NCBI GenBank assembly: GCA_020726505.1
Contig: JAHLEZ010000006.1
Span: 372,001 to 436,000, forward strand
Length of the DNA stretch: 64,000 nt
From: Leptodontidium sp. MPI-SDFR-AT-0119
Lineage: Eukaryota > Ascomycota > Leotiomycetes > Helotiales > Leptodontidiaceae
Reading direction: 5' to 3'
The notes under the pieces are model-generated. The model had not been told where the DNA came from, made no database searches, and was given only the letters and a program-made list of their open reading frames with translations. Numbering within the stretch: the first letter of the stretch is position 1; each line of letters begins with the position of its first letter. A program made the translations under genes and the position numbers. Below are positions 11,954 through 22,112 of this stretch, one piece after another.

Positions 11954-13439
11954 ATGTCCGAAATCAATAACTCCGGCTTGTCTGTTGGCTTGAACTCCTC
12001 AGGTGAAAGCACACAGACCGAAGGCACTACCATCGACATACACCCAGCGGACAGGCAGTTGAACTGTTTTATTGCTAGCGACCCCAATTACGCACAAAAA
12101 AAAGACGGTTCAGCACGAAGGGATCAGACTACCGGTCAGTCTGAGATGAAAGAGACCGCCGTTCAAGATAATCAGGAATCCCAACACACTCAGAACATCC
12201 GCAGGAGCGAGGAGAACATGGGAAGTCAACATACGCAGCCTACCGAGCCCACACAAGCCCGCAAAGTGACCGAAATGGCTGGAGTCATGGATGGTACCAG
12301 AGCGACCCAAAATAAGCCTAAAAAGATCAAAGTTCATCCCCTGGTGGCAGCACTGTATCCATGGACTCCTGAAATGCTCGCAAGATTGGAAATTTTGAAC
12401 ATGCGTAGCATTACAATCCAGACTGAGCAAGACAAGGAAGAAATCCCAGGGCTTCTTTTGAGATGCTTCAAGGAGATGAAAAGCCTGAAAGTTCTGAAGT
12501 TTAATCTTTCAAACTTCCGGGACGTCATCCCAATCGCTACAATATGCAGAACTGGCGAAACTCTCAGAGAACTTGTTGCGACCGATTTCAGTAGAATAGG
12601 AACGGACCTTGTCAGCTTGAATGACCTGAGAGAACTTCTTGAGAACTGCCCACTCTTGGAGACTCTGGAAGTGGATCTGCCTATATTTCCATACAGAGAC
12701 ATCGCAGGACTCCCAGACAGATTGACGTTTGAGGCTAGTGACTTTTTGGATCTCTTGCTTGAGTTCAGAAGCCTGACGGACCTACGCCTACATGCAGACT
12801 ACAGCCTGGGAGCCAAGGAGTACGTCGACTACGAAAGCACAGATCCAGATTGCGACGAAGCAGAATGGATCATGAAGGATTTGCTTCGTCACAAGAAGGG
12901 GTTTCCGTTGGAGAAGTTGGTGCTGGAATTGCACGGCGCGTACAGACCGAAGAATTGGAGAAAGCCAGCTGGCGGTAAGCCAGGTAACATGAATGGAAAA
13001 TATCACTGGTGCGTGCTCAGAAAAATTTGAAGATGAACTCGACGCCCAAGGAAATCTAAAAATGTGGGTTACGAGTGGCAGCGAGAGAGTTGGAGATCCG
13101 CCTAACGAGACTGAAGATGAGAGAGCAGAGGCAGAGAGGGAATGGAGGATCCACCAGGAGTTGTACGGAGATGGAATTCGCAAGCACAGAAGATCAAAAT
13201 TCAGTCCGGGGATGGCTGTTACCCTCAATGTTGCTGACGAAGGCGATGAAAAAGATGAAGCTGCGGTTGATAATACGGTGCCTGGCAAAAGTGAAAATGA
13301 TTCGGAGGCGGCCATTGAAGACAGCAACGAAGTGGCGGGAGGGGAAGGAATGGCGGATGACAGTGTGAAGAAGGATGAATCTACTGGCGAGGGAGTACTA
13401 ATTAATCTGTCTGGAGCGCACGTCGTGGGTGAAGAATAA
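11954..13439 (+). CDS. LRR-like paralogue A, frameshifted
   Basis: Protein family not recognised. It is an internally leucine-spaced protein (for example LKVLKFNLSNF and LETLEVDLPIFPY) with a polar N-terminal third of about 120 residues and an acidic C-terminus, resembling a leucine-rich-repeat or F-box-type fold without a visible F-box. The frame runs from MSEINNSG to about 13020 and then ends at TGA 13028-13030. The family-like sequence continues in the +1 frame to TAA 13437-13439. Comparison with copy B (KYYWSVRKRF versus KYHWCVLRK then FEDELD) shows that removing one A from the run AAAAA near 13020-13024 restores collinearity with no gap. It also makes the whole length divisible by three (494 residues). 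So this is either a recent frameshift mutation or a sequencing error. Internal residues 320-345 (PIFPYRDIAGLPDRLTF) are the best conserved between the copies. Confidence 0.6.
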
Positions 13440-14044
13440 TTCCCTAGAGTGTAAGTTAAGCATGCAAGTTGAATTCAAACGATGTTTTTCCTGGGTCCCA
13501 TTTAGCAATGATATCATTGTCGGATGTTGTGCAATGATTTCACCAGAGCGCGAATCAGTATCAAGATTTGCTCGGCTATTTATATGTGTCCCATCATACC
13601 ACATAACGTAGCTTTCCTCCTCGACCAGACCCCAGTGATGGTAACTCGTCCTGACTAGCCCGAAACCCAGGTGGTGCTTCTACAAGTCTCAGTGATAAAA
13701 TACCGGAGCACATCTCTGCCTTCTAGTCCCACGGTAGTGTCAAGTAGTACACAGGTCCCCTTTATGTGCACAATCGTTCAAGGTGCAGTATGGCTCAAGG
13801 CGAAACTGTGGATCTTTTGCTTCTACGAGCCTGCTAGAACGACGAGGCTTTCCCCTATGAAACCGCCTCGCGTCCACTGGTAATAAGAACTCAAAAGGCA
13901 GGTTGTTTGAACGATTAGCTAAGATAGGGCGGTACACTTTTGGAAAAGTACTAAGCGTGTTTGCTAAGTTATTAAGACGGGAGCTTTCGAGAGCTTGGAC
14001 TCAGAGCCGCACGCTTGAGGTTATAAAGTTCAATGTTACGAGTT
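13440..14044. other. intergenic region between LRR-A and the SSP relic
   Basis: AT-rich, with no supported gene. It probably contains 3' sequences of both converging neighbours. Confidence 0.5.
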
Positions 14045-14264
14045 TCACTAGAAAGAAGAACTGTAGTAATCGTAAGTTCCTTTCCTCTCTCCTGGCTCGA
14101 GGTCTTTAGAGTGGTCAGTTATTGAGAATTTGTGAAGATGAAAGCAGACGGGAAGACGTAGAGAATCTTACTGGAAAGAACATATTCTTTAAATGCCGAG
14201 TAAGAAGTCTTCTGGTTAAGAGATTCTCCCAATGTGTAGTAGATACCTTTCAAGGTCTTATTCT
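14045..14264 (-). pseudogene. decayed small-secreted-protein gene (SSP relic)
   Basis: Exon 2 equivalent at 14264-14172 encodes GIYYTLGESLNQKTSYSAF followed by KEYVLSS. It is 93 nt long, the same as exon 2 of SSP-B at 16801-16709, and both are flanked by an AG acceptor and a phase-1 donor (GTAAGA here). An exon-3 equivalent starts at 14060 (ILLS) after a TACAG acceptor. The two conserved cysteines are replaced: the first by Ser (TCT) and the second by Tyr (TAT). No signal-peptide exon can be recognised upstream on the minus strand. Sequence similarity to SSP-B extends into the preceding intron (TGTATGGAGCTTGG versus GTGTGGGGAGCTTGG, plus strand). I infer a dead copy of the SSP family, arranged convergently to LRR-A exactly as SSP-B is to LRR-B. 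Confidence 0.6.
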
Positions 14265-15022
14265 CTCTATAGACTACAATAGGATCTTTGTCGTGATCGA
14301 TTTTTTGTTTAAAGAGGAGGGGTGAATAAGGATACTCGGTTGTATCGAAATTTCCTGTATGGAGCTTGGAACGAATTGGAAAAATGATACAACAGGTCAA
14401 TTTTTAGGAAAGCGAACTAGTCTGAAAGCTAGGAGCGCCCACCTTGTGAAAATCAATAATATTTATTACCTGTGGGATGACTTGGATGTCTACAGTTTGT
14501 TGTTTTGGTAAATATTAGGTTATTAAAATGTTGTCAAAAATACAAATTTTATCTAATGGAACTCTACTTACCCGATCAGGGAGCTCATCTTTCTTAACAG
14601 AATTTTATAGACAAAAACGTTGGAGATAAAACCCTCAATTCAAGAATTACCACGAGAAGGAGTTCAAGAATGAGAGAAATGAAGATTAATAAAAAATCTT
14701 TCACGAGTACAATTTCCTCGAATGGTGAGTTCTGGAGCCTAAGTGACTCAAGTGCCTGGCGTATACTATGACAAAGAAATAGTTGGTAGGTGTTTGTGAA
14801 TAGAGTACATGAAATAAGCGCTAATTTGTCCCTTTGGAGCATTCACAGCATTTGAGTAGTGAGAATATAAATTCCAGAGAATTTCCAAAATCTTTCTCTT
14901 TTTAATTCCCTCAATAAACGGAACCCACAACATCCAATTGCATCCCCACACTTTCAGAAATACTCAAACTCCTCTCGAATACTTCGCATCACTCTCGACT
15001 CCAGGAGGCAGGGATTATCATC
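14265..15022. other. AT-rich intergenic region
   Basis: No gene supported. The lost first exon of the SSP relic would have lain here. The last 150 bases form the leader of copy B. Confidence 0.5.
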
Positions 15023-16185
15023 ATGTCCGCACCCGTTCCCCTCGACCAGACCAAAGGTCCCGAAGCACAAGAAAAAAAAACCTCTGTCTTGGAAGAACCA
15101 GTTGAGCCTATAAAGAAGAAACATAAACTGGTAGAGATCTTCCAAAGCTTCAACCCCGAGTTCATCGAGCAGATTCCGGCCCTCGACATCGACCGTCTCA
15201 GCTTTGCCGATGACGAGGAAAAGGAAGAAGCTCGCCTGGCTGTCTTCGATCTATTCAAACACGTCAAGTCTTTAAACAGCCTGAAACTTAAGCTGCTGGG
15301 CTTCTAAAGCATCCTGCCTATTGCGACAATATGCAGAGCCGGGTCGACGCTCAAGAGGTTCCACGTAACTAATAACCGCACTCGTAACCGCACTCGTTTG
15401 GAAACGGATTCAATCTCTTTCGATGATCTGCTGGAACTCCATGAACACTGTCCGCTTCCCGAAGACTTGGAGATTGACTTGCCAATGTTCCCTTACAAGG
15501 ATCTGAGAGATTTTCCGGATAGGTTGACTTTTAAGGCCAAGGAGTCACTGGAACTTCTGACCACTCTCACCAACTTGACGAAACTGAGTGTGTACTGTGT
15601 TCAGAGCCTGGGAACACCTGATCCTATAGATTCAAGCAGCACAGACCCCAATAATGATGACACAGAAGATATCATGAGGAGTCTCCACGAGAAAAAGACT
15701 GGAAAGCTTATGAGGATTTGAGCATCACTTTAGATCGGGCATTCCAACCGAAGAATTGGAGGAGGCCAGCCAGCGGGGAGCCAGAGTTAACCGACGCCAA
15801 GTATTATTGGTCTGTCAGAAAAAGATTCCATTCGAAGATCAATGAGAAAGGAGAATATGAGCAGTGGGTCAGGATCGGCAGTGATCGAGTGGGGGAGGTA
15901 CTCGATGAAAGTGAGGAGCAGCGAGCCAAAGCAGAGGAAGAGTGGTTAGAATACCAAGAGACTTATGGGGATCTTGCTACTATTCGGAGGTCGCGGAATC
16001 TATTCAGTATTGGAAGGAGTGTCTATGTCTACGGAGAGCCTCCCGAGCATGATGTCCCAGAGATGCTCGATGGAGATGAGAGGAGCAACGAGTCTGCTGA
16101 TAAGGGCAAAGATGGAAAGTTGGAGGCGGGGAATAGCAAGGGCAAAGGTTTCTTTCAAGCATTGTTTGCGGAGAAAATAGAGTGA
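15023..16185 (+). pseudogene. LRR-like paralogue B, with in-frame stop and frameshift
   Basis: Second copy of the family at 11.95 kb. It starts at MSAPVPLDQ and aligns with copy A from there to the end. Two lesions are visible. A TAA at 15305-15307 sits between SLKLKLLGF and SILPIATIC, where copy A reads straight through (FRDVIPIATIC). A one-base loss near 15690-15710 moves the frame from EKKTGK to AYEDLSITLD. After that the copy continues as PKNWRRPASGEP and WVRIGSDRVGE up to the TGA at 16183-16185. The core LEIDLPMFPYKDLRDFPDRLTF is close to copy A. No spliceable intron of normal size explains either break. I therefore call it a pseudogene, with the caution that two separate sequencing errors are not excluded. 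Confidence 0.7.
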
Positions 16186-16624
16186 CTGCAAATGGCGCCG
16201 TATCAATCTGTGGGACTCGTTCTTTGGTGTTATGAAAGGCTATAGAGACAGCGCTGAATCAAACACGTTACTTACACCCGACGCTCTGACTTTATGACCG
16301 GAATATTCGGGATATTAGGAATATAAGAAAGAGGTATAAAAGCCGAAAGACGAGTCCTGGCTTCCAAGGGCTTATTAACTAATATCCGCAAGAATAGAAT
16401 TATTAGGTCCGTAATCAGAAGTGGTTTTAAACGGCAAAATGCTCTTCATTATTAATTCCTTGCTTGTGGTAACACTGACTAACTGAGCCTTGAACACATG
16501 TGGCACACACTAGTAGAGACAGAGGACGTGCAATTTCGATCCATCACGTCCGACGATCATCTCCATTTCTCAACACAAGACGTTGTCAAATAGCCGAGTA
16601 GGTTGAGCTACGTGTGTGACTCCA
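16186..16624. other. AT-rich intergenic region between converging genes
   Basis: Nothing supported. There is a run of GGAATATTCGGGATATTAGGAA-like sequence near 16300-16320 but no recognisable element. Confidence 0.5.
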
Positions 16625-16979
16625 CTACTTCCATGGAAGGAGAGCTAAGAAATTGTTATCTCCCAGGTACGATAGGATTGCAATGAGGAATATGAGAAAA
16701 GAGCTCACTGGCGCGGACGCAGCCTCTGAATGCAGAGTAGGAATCCTTTTGCTCGAGGCATTCTCCCAATGCGTAGTAGATGTTGCCTAGCCATTGATCA
16801 TCTATGTACAGCGTTAGTAGAATTCCAAAGCCCCAGGTTTGATGTATATAGTTGTGTTGGGTGTGGGGAGCTTGGTTTCATACCCAAGAAGCTAAGGTCT
16901 TCTTGCGGTCTGAGGATTCGCTGGCCGATGTCGCCGCGGCCAACATGCCGATAGAAATAGCAATGATAGATAGCTTCAT
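16625..16979 (-). CDS. small secreted protein SSP-B, splice phase unresolved
   Basis: Exon 1 at 16979-16884 encodes a clear signal peptide (MKLSIIAISIGMLAAATSA) and a short polar tail ending TLASW, then a GTATGA donor. The following intron has a perfect TACTAAC branch site and ends CATAG. Exon 2 at 16801-16709 encodes WLGNIYYALGE and then C-L-x5-Y-x-A-F-R-G-C, the motif shared with SSP-A. It is followed by a phase-1 GTGAGC donor and a third exon at 16644-16625 encoding TLLPWK-stop. The problem is that exon 1 ends in phase 0 while exon 2 begins in phase 1. As written, splicing would hit a stop after four codons. Either a one-base indel has broken the gene or a tiny exon is unseen. Family membership is well supported; integrity is not. 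Confidence 0.55.
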
Positions 16980-17905
16980 GATGAATTTGTTGAAAGATGA
17001 TGTTGTATGATTAATTGTGAGAGTAAGATTGTCTGTGATGATGAGATTGGAAAAGGAAAAGAAATGAAAATGTGGTCGCAGCCGCATATGAATAGTGATT
17101 CAGGCTCCCCTTCGAAGTCCTAGGAGTCCAACAACAGACAACTACCAGGTGGAAGCGTAATTGAGATCTTCATAGATCGGCTCTTTGTGTACCGGAGCAT
17201 GTTCAGATGCATACTGAGGATCTTCATTTGTGCAACTTGGTGCGTAAACCACACCCCCATAGAGTGGCCTCCGCCATACTCGAGCTGTGTTCCTGTCGTC
17301 GAACTCTACCACAGCTGGAACTCGAAGTCACATCTGTGTTCCCTTGATAGTTCTCCTCGATGATTCATGACTTGGAATGTAGCTAATTTGGACACTTTGG
17401 CTACTCGAAAGCCGATTATCTCCTCATTTTCTCTCAGTTGGAAACATACCTCGGCGAGATACATCGGCGAAGTCCCATACCTCTGGAAAGGCAAAGCTGT
17501 TCAAAAGAAGTACAGATCGTCGATTTGGGTAATCGTGCCATAGACATGGAATCCACCAGGATGTCAGCTCGAATGCGTACAGAAGATTGGCGACTCGCTT
17601 CCCTGAATGAAAACAAAACAGTACCCCAGAGCCGAGCGAGCCCCTTACCCCGGATTTCGGGCCAGCCCCATCTCGGCTGCTGCTGTAAGCTCAACCTCGG
17701 CTTCGTTCCCCGCGATTTCTCAACCTCACTTTATCCATCTGAAGCAACTATCCACGCTCCCATTAACACATCATGCCAAAGTAATATCAATAGCCTCATG
17801 TCGTTATCCTCCCCAGAATTCAAAAACCACAAGCTTTCCCGCACCGCCTGCCCCGTCCTCGTCTTTCAATCCTCCTCACGAATATCCCCCTCACTCTCCT
17901 CTAAA
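16980..17905. other. intergenic region between SSP-B and crotonase gene
   Basis: Divergent promoters. The frame of the downstream gene is open back to 17438, but the sequence before about 17800 does not look like protein of that family. Confidence 0.5.
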
Positions 17906-18748
17906 ATGTCGAGCCCCAACTTCACAACCCCTCCTCCACCCGCAAACGAAAACATCCTGATATCCTTCCCCAAGCCCTCGATCCTCCTCGTAACGATAAA
18001 TCGACCTAAAGATCTCAATTGCATGAATACGCCTATGAACCACTATCTACACGCTCTCTTCGCCTGGTTCGACAACGAGCCTTCTCTCCTCTGCGGTATC
18101 ATGACAGGTACAGGACGCGCATTTTGCGCTGGCGCCGACCTGAAGGAGTGGAACTCGAGTCACGAAAAGGGGCCACCGAAAGACTCCTCTCAGGGACGTA
18201 CAATGGCATCGTCAGGATTCGGGGGATTGAGCAGGAGAGGCGGCAAGAAGCCCATCATATGCGCCGTAAATGGGATATGTTTTGGAGGCGGGTGCGAGAT
18301 GATAATTAATGCGGATATTGTGATTGCGGATGCTAAAGCGGTGTTTGGATTGCCAGAAGTTAAGATTGGGGTCGCTGCTCTTGCGGGTGCGTTGACGAGG
18401 GTGGTTAGGACGGTTGGGAAACAGAGGGCGATGGAAATGGTCTTGACGGGACGCCCGTTACCGGCCGAGGAGGCGAGGGAGTGGGGATTGGTTAATAAGG
18501 TTGTGAAGGGGGGTGTGGTGGATGAGGCTATTAAGATGGCGGATCTTATCTGTGCGAACAGTCCGGATAGTGTGATTGTGAGTCGAGAGGGGGTGAAGCT
18601 TGGATGGGAGGGTGTGGGTGCAGAGGAAGGTACAAGGCTTGTGGCGGAGAATTGGTATAGTCGGATAGACGGTGGGGAAAATATGAAAGAGGGAGTGAGG
18701 AGCTTTGTGGAGAAGAGGAAGCCGAAGTGGGTTCCGAGTAAATTGTGA
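17906..18748 (+). CDS. enoyl-CoA hydratase/isomerase (crotonase) family protein
   Basis: Single-exon gene of 280 residues from MSSPNFTTPPPP. An upstream in-frame ATG at 17798 (MSLSSPEFKNHKLSRTACP) would add 36 residues that could act as a mitochondrial presequence; the ATG at 17906 is my choice because typical family sequence begins right after it. Crotonase signatures are present: ILLVTINRP, the oxyanion-hole segment GTGRAFCAGADLKEW and the second one CAVNGICFGGGCEM. Glu residues lie in GGGCEM and LPEVKIG, at the positions of the two catalytic glutamates of enoyl-CoA hydratase. The likely reaction is hydration or isomerisation of a 2-enoyl-CoA, in fatty acid or branched-chain degradation. 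The particular substrate cannot be told from sequence. Confidence 0.9.
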   Translation: MSSPNFTTPPPPANENILISFPKPSILLVTINRPKDLNCMNTPMNHYLHALFAWFDNEPSLLCGIMTGTGRAFCAGADLKEWNSSHEKGPPKDSSQGRTMASSGFGGLSRRGGKKPIICAVNGICFGGGCEMIINADIVIADAKAVFGLPEVKIGVAALAGALTRVVRTVGKQRAMEMVLTGRPLPAEEAREWGLVNKVVKGGVVDEAIKMADLICANSPDSVIVSREGVKLGWEGVGAEEGTRLVAENWYSRIDGGENMKEGVRSFVEKRKPKWVPSKL

Positions 18749-18806
18749 GTTAGTTAGAAATATATATCACATATGATCCATAATACAGGGACTAGCGACC
18801 AAGCCT

Positions 18807-19644
18807 CTATGCAGCCCCCAGAATATGTTTCGTAGCTTTCAGCTTCCCCTGACCAGCGCCCCTCGCGGCATACTGCTCAATGAAAGCTTGTCTGTGCTCC
18901 TGCTTCAGCTGAGCTCTGCAGTCATAAATCTCTTGTGGGTATTTCATGAGCAGGAAAATGATATCTTCGTAATCATTCTGAGATGCCCGCGAGAAGAAGG
19001 CGTTGAGTTTGGCGCTCGCGATGGCGGAGACGTTGAGGATCCGGTATTGAGTTGTGCCCTGGTTGGTGGGCGATGGATATGTGATGAGCTCAGACGAAGA
19101 GGTAGGGTCAAGAGGAGCGCCGAGAGAGCCTGCGGGGTTAGACCAGAGCAGCGGAGGAAGTTGTGTATTCTGGCTGGAAGGGGAGAGACTGTATACCTTG
19201 GAGGATGAGATCAGTACTGACATGGAGCGAAGACAATGACGTGTCAAAAGCCCCTCCAGTTTCAACATAAATCCTCATCACGCCCGAGACAGGTCCAAGT
19301 GGGCGAAGGATACTTGGAGATTCATTAGTCTTAGATAGAATCCTGTCTCAAAGAGCATACCGCTTATCCGAAATAAGAGCTTGCAAAAGGGTTTGCATCT
19401 CACTACCAACAGCAACATCAATGTCATGAGTTACTCTCGTACTTCCGCGAAGGTACATGGAGAAACCTCCCATTAGAGCGTTGGGAATGCCGTGGCTATC
19501 GAGAAGAGCGGTTATGTGGTGAGCTGCTGCATGGAGATGGAAGGAGTTTGCTAAGTGAGATGAGGCAGCTAGAGATGTGCTTTGGGGGATTGTGTATGTC
19601 CCTTGCGGCTGGCTGGATGAGGGGTCGCAAAGGTTGTATGCCAT
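18807..19644 (-). CDS. nucleotidyltransferase-fold protein 1
   Basis: The model has three exons: 19644-19361, 19312-19222 and 19169-18807. Introns are 48 and 52 nt (GTATGC and GTCAGT donors), giving 245 residues; the second intron is the less certain. Residues about 55-80 read NALMGGFSMYLRGSTR followed by VTHDIDVAV. This is the Gly-Gly-x(n)-Asp-x-Asp arrangement of the polymerase-beta-like nucleotidyltransferase fold. The third exon continues with ILNVSAIASAKLNAFF and a segment resembling the KDxxDIxxL helix seen after such domains (QNDYEDIIFLL). Fungal proteins of this kind are mostly uncharacterised. A related protein is encoded directly upstream on the same strand (20028-20868). Substrate unknown. 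Confidence 0.72.
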
Positions 19645-20027
19645 TATCGAACAAGTTCAGCAGGAAACGGAAATAGCAAGTGGTGTTGTAAATCTGAAAT
19701 CGAAGACGAAAAAGGGGTAAATGATGTCCCAGAAAAATTCCAACAGAGAGGGACCGGAGGGCAACGTAAAGTCAGAGCTTGAACTTTTTGGGCGGGTATG
19801 GTAACGTGGCGTTGGTGAAGTGACGATTACCTTGGCGAGCAGGATGTCTGGGCCAATTGGCCAGTCTCAAAACGATGCTGGTACAGGTGCAACCTATGAG
19901 AATCGGCAGGGATTCGGTTGGCCTCTCAAGAGACTTGGGATGTGCTATAAGCGCCGGCCTGGAAATGTCGAAACTGTTGGTGATGGTGATGTTGGTTTCG
20001 ATGCAGTCTAGGCCACTACGACGGCCA
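19645..20027. other. intergenic region between the two nucleotidyltransferase-fold genes
   Basis: Promoter of gene 1 and 3' end of gene 2; no further feature seen. Confidence 0.5.
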
Positions 20028-20868
20028 TCAACAAAATTGGCGCTTCCTTAATCGAGGATCTTGGTCGTCTTGGGCTCTAAATCTTGTGACATGCAGTGCA
20101 GATAGCTCCTCGCCAATTCGTTTCTGTTTGGTTCGAACCTGCTCCTCCCAAAGTTCTCTCGTTTTCAATGGACCTTCGTCAGCCTCAAAGAAGAATGATC
20201 CCATAGTAAGAGGCACAGATGCTCTGATATTCTCATTCTTTGCTAGCGCCCATGACACGTCGTTCGTCCCAGTCAAGTCGAGATTCTTGTCGCCCCATTC
20301 GTCGGTCAAATTCATGCCATCGATAAGATCACATAGGCCGACCATGTCCAACGTATCGAGAAGACTCTGTGCGAAGATGGCAAGTTTCGGATATGGGATA
20401 CCCATGAGACTCCATTCAAAGTTTAATGGTGTGCAAGCGAAGTGACAATCCTCTGCGGGGAAGATGTCGAAGTAGAGATTGTATCCTCTCATCTTGAACC
20501 GCGGAAATGTGTGCAGAAGGGAGTGAACTTGAGGAGGTGCGTCATGGTCACACTGCACATATTTTTCGTGGTGAGGTGCCGATTTCAGCAATGAACAAGC
20601 CTTCTCGGCCAATTCAGTCGGAACACAGAGTTCCCAGTCCTAGAGGGATGTCAGTATTTGATTCAAAGAAGGGTTTGATGAAATGGACACTACGAACTCG
20701 TCGCATTCTCCATGCACCGAAATACTTCAGAGCTGAAATTCCAACAACGCAGCAGGGGATCTCATGAGCCTCAAACAACTTGATGACCTCTAAGATTTCC
20801 AACGTTCCATGTCCCTCAGAGCTTGGGTCAATGTCACTCGGTGACCAAGCTGCCATGTCTCCTTTCAA
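20028..20868 (-). CDS. nucleotidyltransferase-fold-like protein 2
   Basis: The model has two exons, 20868-20698 and 20639-20028, joined by a 58-nt intron (unusual GTTCGT donor, CTAG acceptor, phase 0), giving 260 residues. The start is MKGDMAAWSP; an ATG four codons on (MAAWSPSD) is equally possible. The N-terminal part (LEILEVIKLFEAHEIPCCVV) followed by GISALKYFGAWRMRRDWELCVP has the helix, Val-Gly-x-x-Ala-Leu-x-x-x-Gly and Asp-x-Glu order of a degenerate nucleotidyltransferase site. In place of Asp-x-Asp it has D-W-E. The middle contains PLNFEWSLMGIPYPKLAIFAQSL, which resembles the region where such proteins define their target. The gene lies in tandem with a second member of the same fold. 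An active enzyme is uncertain because one metal ligand is changed. Confidence 0.7.
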
Positions 20869-22112
20869 GATGTGGCGTGTTGTCGTGGGAGTTTGGGTTT
20901 ACAATGCCTCGAGGGATGGAGGTTGTTTCTTTGGCAAAACGGAGTGACAAATGAATAGCTGCTGAGTTGTAAGCGTACCTACGGAGGACACTTTAAGCAG
21001 GGCCACAAAAGGTTCCGCAGGCGGGAGCTTCCAGGCTTACAGCAGTTGCAAGGCTGGACGGGGTATTAGACGTTCAGGGAAGGCCTCCCGCAGCGAGTGT
21101 CGAGTATTATGAGAGTATAGCATAGAGAACCCTTGAAGCTGCAATTTACCATCCAAAAGATTCCTGTCCCTCACGATTCACCAATCGATACTGTAAGGGA
21201 TTGCGGATCGAAGCAAGCTCAGGAAGCAGGCTGATGTCCTTCCACGCTCAATCCATTTACACCAGAACGCAAGATCGTTTGCCAGAATAGAAGCTCATAG
21301 ACGTCGAGCCCAAAAAATCAAAAGAGATAAGGCTCCAGAGGGTTATCAATAGATGTACAGTAGAGGTTGAGGACAAAGTTAAAAATAGAGTGCCGCCGAA
21401 GTCCACGCCAGGTCATGTGATTTCCCGTGGCTAGCGTGTTTGATCAACATTGACAGCGTCCCGCCGCTTTTCCTGCGCATCGTCATCTCCCACTTCTTTC
21501 AACCTTCAATTCCTCAGATATTCTCACAGGAAACCCTTCCGAAAGCCCCGTTCATAACTACTACCAATGAGCACAATGGATGTCGTAATAACACTGGGAG
21601 AGAAACAGACCAACCATCTCAAGCGCACTCAGCACTCCTCCCGAGCTTTCTGGTCTTTCGGAGCACTTGCAAACAAAAGCCAATATTCTCTATATGACGA
21701 TTTTATTTAACGATACAGCTGTTCTTTTGCAATCCTTACAAAATACCATCGCGAGATCTGTCACGGTATAATCGAACCAGTAGTGGTGCTACCCGCTGGA
21801 TAATGGAAGGCATGAACAACCAAGGATAAAGACCGGTGCGGAAATACCGGCTTTGGATCATTGCAGCTCCTATCTCTGGAGATCATGTAGGATGTTCTGA
21901 ATTTTATTTTTGGACTTGGCCAGCTTGATTAAGATAAGAACACTCTGATCGACGTCGAGAAGTTCCGATTGTCAAGATCGATCTTGCTTACGCTCATGGC
22001 AATGCATTTTGGCGGCCCCTAGCTCACTTTGGTGCTTGTTCAATGCATCTACTTATTTTTGTATTTGTGCTTGTGTCTCAAACATTTCTGCTTCACTCAT
22101 TTCTAGCGGAGC
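20869..22112. other. intergenic region, nothing recognised
   Basis: About 1.2 kb with short ORFs only. It is upstream of the nucleotidyltransferase pair and downstream of the DUF3176 gene. Confidence 0.5.

Noticed and set aside
12993..13439. Separate gene after LRR-A
   Set aside because: It aligns with the C-terminus of copy B and joins LRR-A after removal of one A.
17438..17905. N-terminal extension of the crotonase by up to 156 residues
   Set aside because: Not family-like; rich in Arg/Cys/Ser and equal to leader sequence. Only the shorter alternative start at 17798 is kept as a possibility.
20128..20142. GGTTCGAACC resembling a tRNA B box
   Set aside because: Lies inside the coding sequence of nucleotidyltransferase-like protein 2 and has no A box or acceptor stem around it.
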